From UBA7236 sp031372705 (GTDB taxonomy: Bacteria; Bacteroidota; Bacteroidia; Chitinophagales; BACL12), in assembly GCA_031372705.1 (NCBI GenBank), contig JANMLV010000065.1, positions 1 through 24,803 on the forward strand: 24,803 bases of DNA. Direction: 5' to 3'. Positions 1 through 7,525 of this stretch are shown here, in pieces. The translations under genes and the position numbers were made by a program. The notes below the pieces were generated by a model, which ran no database searches, had not been told where the DNA came from, and saw nothing but the letters and a program-made list of their open reading frames with translations. Within the stretch, counting starts at the first letter, position 1. Every line of letters starts with the position of its first letter.

Positions 1-166
1 TCACTAGTTTTCGACCGCCACCGCCTAAGGATGGAGTTCCGGTTTTAATTAGCAGTTTTCGAATTTAATCTGTTTACCATTTGCCAACCTTCGGGAATAG
101 TTCCCAAGGGTCCGCTTATTGCGTATACTCCAATATTGTTATTACTAAAAAATTAAAAATATCAAA

Positions 167-952
167 ATGAAAAAATTATTTACGTTTTCAATTGCTTTAG
201 CCTCATTTTTTGTAACTACTAATGCCCAAACTGCTATGCAAATAAGTGGTTTAGATTGTTATGACAACCCAATGGATATGTTTGCCGATTTAGATGCAGG
301 CAAAGCTGTCATTTTACATTTTTACATGCCCGATTGCGGCTCATGTCCGCCTCCGGCCACAAAAATTCAAACCATGGCAAATAATATCATGGAAACATAT
401 CCGGGTATGGTGAAGGGTTATGCTTTTCCATTCCAAAATTCAACAACTTGTGATTATTCTGCTTCATGGGTAGAAGATAATGATTTGACTTTTTATACGC
501 CAATGGATAGCGGGGCTTTGGCTGTTGCTTATTATGGTGGGTTTGGAATGCCGACAGTAGTATTGTTAGGCGGCACTGATCATCGTGTTATGTTTTCAAC
601 ACTTAGCTTTGTAAATAGTGATACTACCGAAATGGCAGATTCAATTCTTGCATTATTTGGTGGAACAACTGATATATTGAATGAGCAGGACCTAATTACG
701 AATTTAACCTTAGTGCCAAATCCTGCAAATTCAAATTTTGAGATTAGGGCTAATTTATCGGAGAATGGCAATGTAATTGTCGAACTTTTAGACTTAACCG
801 GTAAAACAATTTCACTCAATGCACATACGAATGTAGCTGCAGGAAAATTTGCCGAAGTAATTGATACTAATCAATTACCAAACGGGTTTTATATGGTTCG
901 ATTAACAGCCGGTGATGCTATTTTGATGAAACAAGTTGTTATAGCGCATTAA
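167..952 (+). CDS. Secreted thioredoxin-fold protein with T9SS sorting domain
   Basis: 261 aa. Residues 1-20 are a signal peptide (MKK start, hydrophobic core, likely cleavage after TNA). Residues 45-165 look like a TlpA/thioredoxin fold: a beta strand (AVILHFYMPD) leads into a CGSC redox motif (C57, C60), and the cis-proline loop is at GMPT (P129) before a strand VVLL. Two further cysteines (C31, C95) could form a structural disulfide. Residues about 180-261 are a T9SS type A C-terminal domain (LVPNP, then GFYMVRL), so the protein is predicted to reach the cell surface or medium. It is the first gene of a tight operon with a two-cysteine protein (2-base gap) and a multicopper oxidase. By context it could be a disulfide reductase or a copper chaperone of the Sco/TlpA kind, which is inference; the family as such does not fix the substrate. 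Start chosen at the ATG that gives the signal peptide. Confidence 0.85.
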   Translation: MKKLFTFSIALASFFVTTNAQTAMQISGLDCYDNPMDMFADLDAGKAVILHFYMPDCGSCPPPATKIQTMANNIMETYPGMVKGYAFPFQNSTTCDYSASWVEDNDLTFYTPMDSGALAVAYYGGFGMPTVVLLGGTDHRVMFSTLSFVNSDTTEMADSILALFGGTTDILNEQDLITNLTLVPNPANSNFEIRANLSENGNVIVELLDLTGKTISLNAHTNVAAGKFAEVIDTNQLPNGFYMVRLTAGDAILMKQVVIAH

Positions 953-954
953 AA

Positions 955-1650
955 ATGATTTATTCACGAAATAAAAATAATATTTTGGTAACTGCTTTTT
1001 TAATAGCAGTTACCAATTTTTTATATGCGCAGAACTATTCTATAACACCTAATGATTCGATTGTAGGAACGGTGCCATTTAATGATATTTACCATTTTAA
1101 TATTTACCAAAATAATTTAACAACCGGCGATTTGGTTTTCAGCTATCAAAAAATATATACTTCTTATCCAATTGGATGGACCGCCAATTTATGTGATAAC
1201 GGAACCTGTTTCGATGAATTTCCCGATAGCGGCACAATGGATACCGTTTTTAATGGAGATGTCGGATTGATGTCGGTTGGCGTAAACCCCGGAGAAATTG
1301 CGGGTGTTTCCTTTATGCAATATATAATTTGGGAATCAGCCACACCGGAATTGGTTGATACACTAACCTGGATAATAAGTGCCGAAGCACCTAATGCAAT
1401 TCAAGATGCATCTACAGCTTTAAATTTGTTTTTAAATCCGACTAATCAAAACCTAGTAGTACAAACTAGCTTGTTAACCGGATTTGATTACTTTATTTAC
1501 GATATGCAAGGGAGGCTAATTCAAGACGGTCATGTTTATCAAGCGAGTGCAGCTATTCGAATTAACGATTTAATAAATGGAATTTATTTTATTTCTGTTT
1601 TAGGTGATAATAATAATTTAACCTCAAAGCATTTTTTTATCAGTAATTAA
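955..1650 (+). CDS. Secreted T9SS-sorted protein of unknown function
   Basis: 231 aa. A signal peptide covers about residues 1-25 (hydrophobic stretch ILVTAFLIAV, cleavage near LYAQ). The mature part (about 27-145) is strand-rich, resembling a small beta-sandwich, with one nearby cysteine pair in GWTANLCDNGTCF (C80, C85) that may form a disulfide. Residues about 150-231 form a T9SS type A tail, slightly degenerate at its start (FLNPTNQNL instead of VYPNP) but with the usual GRLIQ turn and GIYFISVL strand. The gene starts 2 bases after the thioredoxin-fold gene and ends 6 bases before the multicopper oxidase gene, so the three are probably cotranscribed. I do not recognise the central domain. 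A cupredoxin-like or adhesin-like beta-sandwich is possible, but no copper ligand set (His-Cys-His-Met) can be seen. Confidence 0.8.
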   Translation: MIYSRNKNNILVTAFLIAVTNFLYAQNYSITPNDSIVGTVPFNDIYHFNIYQNNLTTGDLVFSYQKIYTSYPIGWTANLCDNGTCFDEFPDSGTMDTVFNGDVGLMSVGVNPGEIAGVSFMQYIIWESATPELVDTLTWIISAEAPNAIQDASTALNLFLNPTNQNLVVQTSLLTGFDYFIYDMQGRLIQDGHVYQASAAIRINDLINGIYFISVLGDNNNLTSKHFFISN

Positions 1651-1656
1651 ATTAAC

Positions 1657-3369
1657 ATGAAAAAGTTATTGGGTTGCATATATTTTTTGATTGTGGCATC
1701 GATCACCCACGCGCAAAATCCACTTGCCATTCCTCCGGCACTTACCGGAACAACATTCAACTTGAATGTTCAAAATGGAACTGTTCAATTTTTTGATGGC
1801 ATTAATACACCAACTTATGGAATTAATGGCGATATTCTAGGCCCTACAATCATAGTAAACAAATGGGATTTGATTACTTTAAATGTAACTAATAGTTTAA
1901 CCGGAACAGGCAATTCTACAACTATGCATTGGCATGGATTGCATGTGCCTGCTATGGCAGATGGCGGCCCGCATCAAGTAATTGAACAAGGTGCAACTTG
2001 GAGTCCGCAATTTCAAATATTAAATAATGCAAGTACATTTTGGTATCATCCGCATGGTTTAGGTAAAACAGATTTACAAGTTGCAAGAGGGCTCGCGGGA
2101 TTCTTTATTGTAAAGGATAGTGCAGAAGCAGCAATTAACCTTCCACGAAGTTATGGGATTGATGATTTTCCAATTGTTGTTCAAACTAAAGCATTCGATA
2201 TTTTATACCAAGTTGCTATTGCTACGCAAGATGATACACTTGTTTGTGTAAATGGCACAGTTGACCCATATTTAAATGCACCGGCTCAAGTTGTTCGTTT
2301 GCGAATGCTGAATGGGTCATCAATGCGTGCCTATAATTTTGGATTTACAAACGATATGGAATTTCATTTAATTGGCACTGATGGTGGATTATTAAATAAT
2401 TCGTTGCCATTAAACAGAATGATGTTAGCACCGGGCGAAAGAGGTGAAATTTTGTTGGATTTGCAAGGTATGGAAGGACAAACTATTTATTTAATGAGTA
2501 ATAGCTCGGAAATGGTAAATGGTATTTATGGTGCAGCAACAGTTACAGGAATGATGGGTGGTGAAATACCCGATTATAATTTGAATCCACTAAACGGGGC
2601 AGATTTTGAAATTTTACAAATAAATGTAGTAGCCCAAACGGCTGACCCTGTTTTAACAATTCCTGATGTGTTAGTTGCGAATGAACCTTTAACAACATAC
2701 GATAATACCAGAACATTTAATTTGCAACCGGATGTGATGATGGACCCTGAAGGTCAAGTGATGGGCCCTTTTAATATTAATGGCGAGCACTTTGACATGG
2801 AGGTAATTAACGAAACTGTTTATATTAATGATGTTGAAAAATGGAGAATACAAAACAATACCGGTATTGCGCATCCTTTTCATATTCATGATATTCAATT
2901 TAATATCGATAATATTAATGGCGGGTCGGTACCATTGCACTTGCAAGGATTAAAAGATGTTGTATTAGTTATGCCAATGAGTTATGTAGATGTAATTGCA
3001 AAGTTTGAAGACTTTGCAGACGATGAAGTTCCATATATGTACCATTGCCATATGCTGCATCATGAAGATGATGGTATGATGGGAAGTTTTGTAGTTGTAG
3101 ACACTACCACAAACGCTGTAATTGATCAAGAACAAGCTAATTTTGTTGTATATCCAAATCCTGTTGATAATTCCATTTATTTGCAATTTCAGGAAAATGA
3201 ATTAAAACAAATTGAGATTTTGGATATGCTCGGTAATACGGTTGAAACTTATGAAAACATTCAAGGAAGTAGTATTACATTAGATGTTTCATTATTAGCT
3301 AGCGGAACATATGTTTTAAAGCTAAATTATATTGATGGAATAGTGAATAAAAAATTTGTAAAGAATTAG
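1657..3369 (+). CDS. Multicopper oxidase (CueO/CotA-like) with T9SS sorting domain
   Basis: 570 aa, three cupredoxin domains at about 28-155, 160-305 and 315-482, after a signal peptide (1-20, THA-Q). All four copper-ligand motifs are present: HWHG (H91, H93), HPHG (H131, H133), HPFHIH (H406, H409, H411) and HCHMLHHEDDGM (H463, C464, H465, H469, with M474 as the axial type 1 ligand). Such enzymes oxidise phenols, metal ions (Cu+, Mn2+, Fe2+) or bilirubin and reduce O2 to water; Met at the axial position is typical of bacterial CueO/CotA types. Residues about 488-570 are a T9SS type A tail (VVYPNP, then GTYVLKL), so the enzyme should be at the cell surface or released rather than periplasmic. 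It is the third gene of the operon starting at 167. The substrate cannot be told from sequence. No long Met-rich insert like that of CueO is visible, only scattered methionines (GMMGG, MMDPEGQVM). Confidence 0.95.
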   Translation: MKKLLGCIYFLIVASITHAQNPLAIPPALTGTTFNLNVQNGTVQFFDGINTPTYGINGDILGPTIIVNKWDLITLNVTNSLTGTGNSTTMHWHGLHVPAMADGGPHQVIEQGATWSPQFQILNNASTFWYHPHGLGKTDLQVARGLAGFFIVKDSAEAAINLPRSYGIDDFPIVVQTKAFDILYQVAIATQDDTLVCVNGTVDPYLNAPAQVVRLRMLNGSSMRAYNFGFTNDMEFHLIGTDGGLLNNSLPLNRMMLAPGERGEILLDLQGMEGQTIYLMSNSSEMVNGIYGAATVTGMMGGEIPDYNLNPLNGADFEILQINVVAQTADPVLTIPDVLVANEPLTTYDNTRTFNLQPDVMMDPEGQVMGPFNINGEHFDMEVINETVYINDVEKWRIQNNTGIAHPFHIHDIQFNIDNINGGSVPLHLQGLKDVVLVMPMSYVDVIAKFEDFADDEVPYMYHCHMLHHEDDGMMGSFVVVDTTTNAVIDQEQANFVVYPNPVDNSIYLQFQENELKQIEILDMLGNTVETYENIQGSSITLDVSLLASGTYVLKLNYIDGIVNKKFVKN

Positions 3370-3446
3370 TATGTCAATTAACATTTATCTATTATATAAA
3401 CAATTGTAACCAAATAAACTTTATTGTTAACTTTTAATTTTCTCAG

Positions 3447-5510
3447 ATGAAAAACATTTACTTTTTATTTTGTTGCACCATATTTTTGTTTTATTCAAAT
3501 TTGGCGTTCACGCAATGTCCGGCCGGACAAATGGATCTTGTTGTTGAAGTTGCAACTGATGATTATGGCTATGAAGGTTATTGGCAACTTGTTCCTGAAG
3601 GAAATTTATGCGGTGTAGGAACTATTTGGGAAGGTAGCAATATGCTTCAAGTTGGCTGCTCCGGCGCAGGCGAGCAAGATGCTACAAGCGGCAATGGATA
3701 TGCGAATAACATAACTGTATTTGAAACCGTAGGATGCATAAATTATGGTTTTTATGATATAATATATGTTGATGATTGGGGCGATGGTGGTTTCTCTTTT
3801 CATGCTGAACTTGATGAATATGATATGTACCATTTTGTAGGTGAAGATCTTGGTAATACATTTACTTTTGAAGTTGCTCCACCATTGAATTACGACGCAA
3901 GCATAACTGCTTTAAATACCAATGTGTACAATAATATTGGAGAAGTTGTAATTGAGGGAACAATATTTAATTATAGCGCAAATACAATTACTACTTTAGA
4001 TGTGAAGTATTCTGTTGATGGTGGTTCAGAGGTGGTTTCAACATTAACGGGATTAAATATTCCTCCATTTACGGATATGGAATTTGTGCATCCTATTTCT
4101 TGGGAACCGGTTTTAAATGGAGCGTATCTTGTTAAACTCTCAACAGGTGAAGTAAATGGTAATGATGATTTAAATTTACTTAATGATTTTACATTAAAAA
4201 CATTATATATAGGAGATCCAATTCCGAATGTAATAGATGAGTATTTAACTTTTGTAGAAGACTTTGAAGTAATTGGTGATGCATCAAATGGTATTGAATT
4301 ACCAACTGATTTAGATTTTCATCCGGTTTTAACCGATTATCAAGTTTGGATTGTGAATAAAGGAATAGCAGAAACCGGAGGTTCAACTGTTACATTTTAT
4401 GATGCCGGAACTCCATCACAAACATCTGAATGGAAGCAAGATGGCAATGCTTGGCATTTTATGAGTTTGCCAACCGGAATTGCTTTTAGTGAAAACACAA
4501 ATTTTGCTACTTCTCCGGGTATAAAAGATGCAAATCATAGCGGAGGCACTTTTACGGGACCAACATTGTGGAGTAGCAATATGGATATTTATGCTGAACC
4601 ATCAGGTGGCAATGGCAGCCATCTTGATATGTTGCACCAGAGTCCATTTTCGATGGGTATTGCAGCGTGGAAAGACAACGCCTTTTTTGTTTTTTGCGAT
4701 TTTCATGGTTATGTTCATATGTATGATTTTCAAAAGGATCACGGACCGGGAAATCATGATCATTCAGATGGAAGGGTATGGGAATATTATGATTTCGATA
4801 TAAGTATGATAAATGATGATTTGCCTTCGCATTTGGTATTTGATAAAGCAACTAATTATTTATACACTATAGATGCCGCTAAGGGAAGAATTGTAAGAAT
4901 GAATCCTGAATCCGGTGAAGTTACCGGTACCTTTCCGCATCCAAATGAGCCACTTGCCGAAGCAAATATTATTGAAAATACCGATTGGGTAGAGATTGTT
5001 AGCAGTGGATTAATTGAGCCCGTTGGAATAGATGTAATTGATAATTATATGCTCGTTAGCGATCACGCAACAGGGGAAATTATAATCTATGATATTACTA
5101 ACGTTCCTGCTGTAGAACTCAATAGAATACAAACAGAACGAACCGGATTAATGGGTATAAAAATTGGACCCGACGGTTTAATTTGGTTTGTTGATCAGGA
5201 TATGGATGAGCTGGTAAGAATTACGCTTACTAATGTTGTTGCTGTTACTGAAACCGATTTAGAAAACAGTATCAATGTTTATCCAAATCCATCAAATGGT
5301 GTTTTTCTATTGAGTTGTGATAATGCAACACCTATTTCGAGTTTAGCAGTTTCGATATCGAATCAGTTAGGTCAAATTGTTTTCGAGACTGTTTTAACAG
5401 AACCAAAGCAAGAACAAATTGATATTTCAATCCTATCAGCGGGAACTTATACTTTAAATTTAACAACATCTGAACAATCAATATCTAAGCAATTAATTAT
5501 TTTGAAGTAA
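3447..5510 (+). CDS. His/Met-rich NHL-type propeller protein with T9SS sorting domain
   Basis: 687 aa. Signal peptide about 1-22. Residues 28-145 form a small domain found in secreted Bacteroidetes proteins (D-x-Y-x-x-E-x-x-W start, cysteines C55, C71, C97, and an acidic DDWGDGG loop at 109-115 that looks calcium-binding). Residues about 148-255 resemble a CARDB/Ig-like domain. Residues about 330-600 look like a six-bladed NHL/lactonase-type propeller (repeats such as GRIVRMNPESGEVTG and GLMGIKIGPDGLIWFVD). Its start is rich in His and Met: SHLDMLH (H392, M395, H397), M403, C417, H420, H424-M425, and DHGPGNHDHSDG (H432, H437, H439). Residues about 605-687 are the T9SS tail (VYPNP, GTYTLNL). 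It follows the multicopper oxidase by 77 bases on the same strand. Enzyme activity is unknown; metal binding is inferred from the His/Met density and from context. Confidence 0.85.
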   Translation: MKNIYFLFCCTIFLFYSNLAFTQCPAGQMDLVVEVATDDYGYEGYWQLVPEGNLCGVGTIWEGSNMLQVGCSGAGEQDATSGNGYANNITVFETVGCINYGFYDIIYVDDWGDGGFSFHAELDEYDMYHFVGEDLGNTFTFEVAPPLNYDASITALNTNVYNNIGEVVIEGTIFNYSANTITTLDVKYSVDGGSEVVSTLTGLNIPPFTDMEFVHPISWEPVLNGAYLVKLSTGEVNGNDDLNLLNDFTLKTLYIGDPIPNVIDEYLTFVEDFEVIGDASNGIELPTDLDFHPVLTDYQVWIVNKGIAETGGSTVTFYDAGTPSQTSEWKQDGNAWHFMSLPTGIAFSENTNFATSPGIKDANHSGGTFTGPTLWSSNMDIYAEPSGGNGSHLDMLHQSPFSMGIAAWKDNAFFVFCDFHGYVHMYDFQKDHGPGNHDHSDGRVWEYYDFDISMINDDLPSHLVFDKATNYLYTIDAAKGRIVRMNPESGEVTGTFPHPNEPLAEANIIENTDWVEIVSSGLIEPVGIDVIDNYMLVSDHATGEIIIYDITNVPAVELNRIQTERTGLMGIKIGPDGLIWFVDQDMDELVRITLTNVVAVTETDLENSINVYPNPSNGVFLLSCDNATPISSLAVSISNQLGQIVFETVLTEPKQEQIDISILSAGTYTLNLTTSEQSISKQLIILK

Positions 5511-5809
5511 CTGATTGGGTATCGACTGTAATTTTTACCATTACAATTAGTTGATTGTTAATATTAATTGATGCAATTGCTTGGAAACGTATTTTGCTTT
5601 TATTTTTACGAGGTAATAATATGTGCTTACATATTTTTGAAGATTTAATTTTTTAAAATTGTGCGTTACCTAAAAACTTGAAATGATGTAACATCAATTA
5701 AACATAAAGACGTTACATGCCAAGTTGGTATCAATTCTCAGTATTTTGCTAATACTTTGGGAAACTCATCTTTATTAATGTGTTGAAGAGCACACTTGTT
5801 AGGTTAGCC

Positions 5810-5829
5810 GGGATTGTAGCGTAAACCCC
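5810..5829 (+). repeat. Short conserved hairpin repeat, copy 1
   Basis: GGGATTGTAGCGTAAACCCC. It matches copy 2 at 17 of 20 positions. The outer GGG pairs with CCC and TT pairs with AA around an eight-base loop (GTAGCGTA); the position-4/position-17 mismatch is in the same place in both copies. It resembles the short GGGATT-x-AAGCG-x-AAAxCCC intergenic elements I associate with Bacteroidetes genomes, from memory and not searched. Confidence 0.55.
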
Positions 5830-5906
5830 CTGATTGGTTTGGATGCATTTATGTGTATTTACCAATTTGTTGCATAGCCAACATCGTCAATCATTTTTTT
5901 TGTAAA

Positions 5907-5926
5907 GGGGTTGCAGCGTAAAGCCC
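5907..5926 (+). repeat. Short conserved hairpin repeat, copy 2
   Basis: GGGGTTGCAGCGTAAAGCCC, in the same orientation as copy 1 and 97 bases downstream. The three differences from copy 1 fall at the unpaired position 4, its partner 17, and one loop base, so the stem GGGnTT/AAnCCC and the AGCGTAAA core are kept. This pattern argues for a conserved structure rather than chance. Function unknown. Confidence 0.55.
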
Positions 5927-6027
5927 GAACAACATGCGCAGGAAATTAAAATTTTGCTGCTCCAAAACAAGTAGAGAAAATTGTCTTTAAAAAACTACAA
6001 TTATTTCCGTTTTTGGCTTTGGTTTGG

Positions 6028-6035
6028 TATCTTCG
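6028..6035 (+). promoter_or_regulatory. Possible -7 element for the aldehyde dehydrogenase gene
   Basis: TATCTTCG, one mismatch from the Bacteroidetes -7 consensus TAnnTTTG, 37 bases before the TTG start. No -33 TTG element is seen at the usual spacing, so this is weak. Confidence 0.3.
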
Positions 6036-6072
6036 CTACCGTTAATCAATTCGAAAACTTTACGGATACGAT

Positions 6073-7515
6073 TTGTTCATATTATCAAACTATATCGGAG
6101 GCAAGCTTCAACCGCCTGTAAGCGGTCATTACCTGGATAATTTCAATCCGGCAACGGGCTCCGTATATTCCCAAATTCCTGATTCTGATGATAGAGATGT
6201 TGAACTGGCTGTAAGTGCTGCTGAGCATGCATTTGAGTCTTGGTCAACCACTGAACCTGCTGTAAGAAGTCGTATTTTATATCGCATTGCGGAGTTAATT
6301 GGAGTGTATTTTGATGCATTAGCCGAGGCTGAATCGATGGATTCGGGCAAGCCGTTGCTTTTGGCTAAGCGGATGGACATTACGCGGGCGCGAGATAATT
6401 TTGAGTTTTTTGCTGCATCGGTGTTGCATTTTGCCAGCGAGAGCCATCATCAAAAGGGAAAATTCATTAATTATACTACGCGCAACCCAATTGGCGTTGT
6501 AGGTTGTATCTCTCCGTGGAATTTACCACTTTACTTATTTACTTGGAAAATAGCGCCGGCTTTGGCTGCGGGAAATTGTGTCGTAGCAAAGCCATCGGAA
6601 ATAACGCCTTATACGGCATTTTTGCTTTCGGAAATCTGCATTGAAGCGGGTTTGCCGGCGGGAGTGCTCAATATTGTGCATGGAACGGGACCAAAAACGG
6701 GTGCTGCAATTGTTAAGCATCCTGCCATAAAAGGCATTTCATTTACAGGTAGCACACGCGCAGGCAAAGAAATAGCCTCGGTTGCGGCTCCGATGTTCAA
6801 AAAGTTGAGTTTAGAGCTTGGCGGGAAAAATCCGGTGCTCATTTTTGCCGATTGCGATTATGAGGAAATGCTAAACACCACTGTTAGAAGTTCGTTTACC
6901 AATCAAGGTCAAATTTGCCTTTGTGGCAGCCGAATTTATATTGAAAGCAGCATTTATGAACGGTTTAAGGCTGATTTTGTTGAACAGGTGAAGAAACTGG
7001 TTGTTGGTGACCCGAAAGCGCCTGAAACCAATGTTGGAGCAGTAGTTTCGGAGGTGCATTACAATAAAATACTAGGCTATATCGACTTAGCTAAAGAGGA
7101 AGGTGGGAAAATTTTATGTGGCGGAGAAGCGGTTAAGTTTTCGGGCGACTTGGAAAACGGTTGGTACGTTGCGCCAACGGTGATTGAAGGGTTGAGTCCA
7201 CAATGTAGGACAGTAAAGGAGGAAATATTTGGTCCGGTTGTTACACTTCACGTTTTTAATAACGACGAGGAAGCTGTAAATTTGGCCAATCAATCAGATT
7301 ACGGTTTGGCCGCTGTAATTTGGACTAATCATTTAAAAAGGGCTCATCGCTTGGCGGAGCGGGTTGAAAGCGGTATTGTTTGGGTTAACTGTTGGCTGGA
7401 GCGCGATTTGCGCACACCGTTCGGGGGAGTTAAACAATCCGGTGTAGGTCGCGAAGGCGGGGTTGAGGCGCTTCGGTTTTTTACCGAACCTAAAAATATT
7501 TGTATAAAAATTTAA
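6073..7515 (+). CDS. Aldehyde dehydrogenase, 2-aminomuconate-semialdehyde type
   Basis: 480 aa, full length for the family. NAD-binding and catalytic parts are intact: SPWNLPL (N150), KPSEITP, FTGSTRAGKE, general base E248 in LELGGKNP, catalytic C282 in GQICLCGSR (34 residues after the Glu, as expected), and EEIFGPV. The C-terminal motif WVNCWLERDLRTPFGG is characteristic of the 2-aminomuconate/2-hydroxymuconate-semialdehyde (ALDH8A1-like) branch, so the likely reaction is NAD-dependent oxidation of 2-aminomuconate 6-semialdehyde in 3-hydroxyanthranilate breakdown. A RidA-family aminomuconate deaminase-type gene at 9989 supports this. The start is TTG: the frame is open from 6046 (stop TAA at 6043) with no ATG, and TTG places NYIGGKLQPP at the N-terminal position typical of the family. 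By eye the gene is more GC-rich than the cargo genes before it. A 2-hydroxymuconate-semialdehyde substrate (catechol meta-cleavage) is the main alternative. Confidence 0.9.
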   Translation: MFILSNYIGGKLQPPVSGHYLDNFNPATGSVYSQIPDSDDRDVELAVSAAEHAFESWSTTEPAVRSRILYRIAELIGVYFDALAEAESMDSGKPLLLAKRMDITRARDNFEFFAASVLHFASESHHQKGKFINYTTRNPIGVVGCISPWNLPLYLFTWKIAPALAAGNCVVAKPSEITPYTAFLLSEICIEAGLPAGVLNIVHGTGPKTGAAIVKHPAIKGISFTGSTRAGKEIASVAAPMFKKLSLELGGKNPVLIFADCDYEEMLNTTVRSSFTNQGQICLCGSRIYIESSIYERFKADFVEQVKKLVVGDPKAPETNVGAVVSEVHYNKILGYIDLAKEEGGKILCGGEAVKFSGDLENGWYVAPTVIEGLSPQCRTVKEEIFGPVVTLHVFNNDEEAVNLANQSDYGLAAVIWTNHLKRAHRLAERVESGIVWVNCWLERDLRTPFGGVKQSGVGREGGVEALRFFTEPKNICIKI

Positions 7516-7517
7516 AC

Positions 7518-7522
7518 GGAGG
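7518..7522 (+). promoter_or_regulatory. Shine-Dalgarno-like GGAGG supporting the GTG start at 7526
   Basis: GGAGG lies 3 bases before the GTG codon. The spacing is shorter than ideal and this phylum rarely relies on such sites, but it is the only candidate start that keeps the lipoprotein signal peptide. Confidence 0.35.
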
Positions 7523-7525
7523 AAA

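Larger units (their letters stand above)
5511..6072. other. Gene-free stretch between the T9SS cargo cluster and the aldehyde dehydrogenase
   Basis: 562 bases with no supportable coding frame and no tRNA-like fold. It contains a weak AT-rich hairpin just after the propeller gene (TGTAAT at 5527-5532 with ATTACA at 5540-5545), a spaced inverted repeat (ATGTAAC at 5686-5692, GTTACAT at 5712-5718), a six-base-pair hairpin (AGTATT 5740-5745 with AATACT 5751-5756) and two copies of a conserved 20-base hairpin element (listed separately). The last 60 bases should hold the dehydrogenase promoter. Confidence 0.7.

Noticed and set aside
3..68. Open frame on the + strand ending at TAA 66-68, possibly the 3' end of an upstream gene (ends VPVLISSFRI)
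   Set aside because: Only 21 codons are visible, no family is recognisable, and another frame across the same bases is equally open. Cannot be supported without upstream sequence.
88..109. Hairpin CCTT-C-GGGAA-TAG-TTCCC-AAGG upstream of the first gene
   Set aside because: It has a bulge, a three-base loop and no T-run on either side, so it is not a convincing terminator, and no regulator is known for it.
45..150. Protein-like open frame on the - strand (contains GPLGTIPEGWQMVNRL) before the first gene
   Set aside because: About 33 codons between stops with no start codon at its beginning. It may be a gene relic but there is no second line of evidence.
3370..3446. Possible terminator or promoter between the multicopper oxidase and propeller genes
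   Set aside because: AT-rich with only short self-complementary words (AATAAACTTTATT) and no TAnnTTTG match, so neither can be supported.
5740..5756. Hairpin AGTATT-TTGCT-AATACT in the gene-free stretch
   Set aside because: AT-rich six-pair stem in a low-GC region, expected by chance. It has only a three-base T-run after it.
5511..6072. Search for a tRNA or other structured RNA gene in the gene-free stretch
   Set aside because: No cloverleaf arms or TTCGA-type T-loop found; only the short hairpins noted above.
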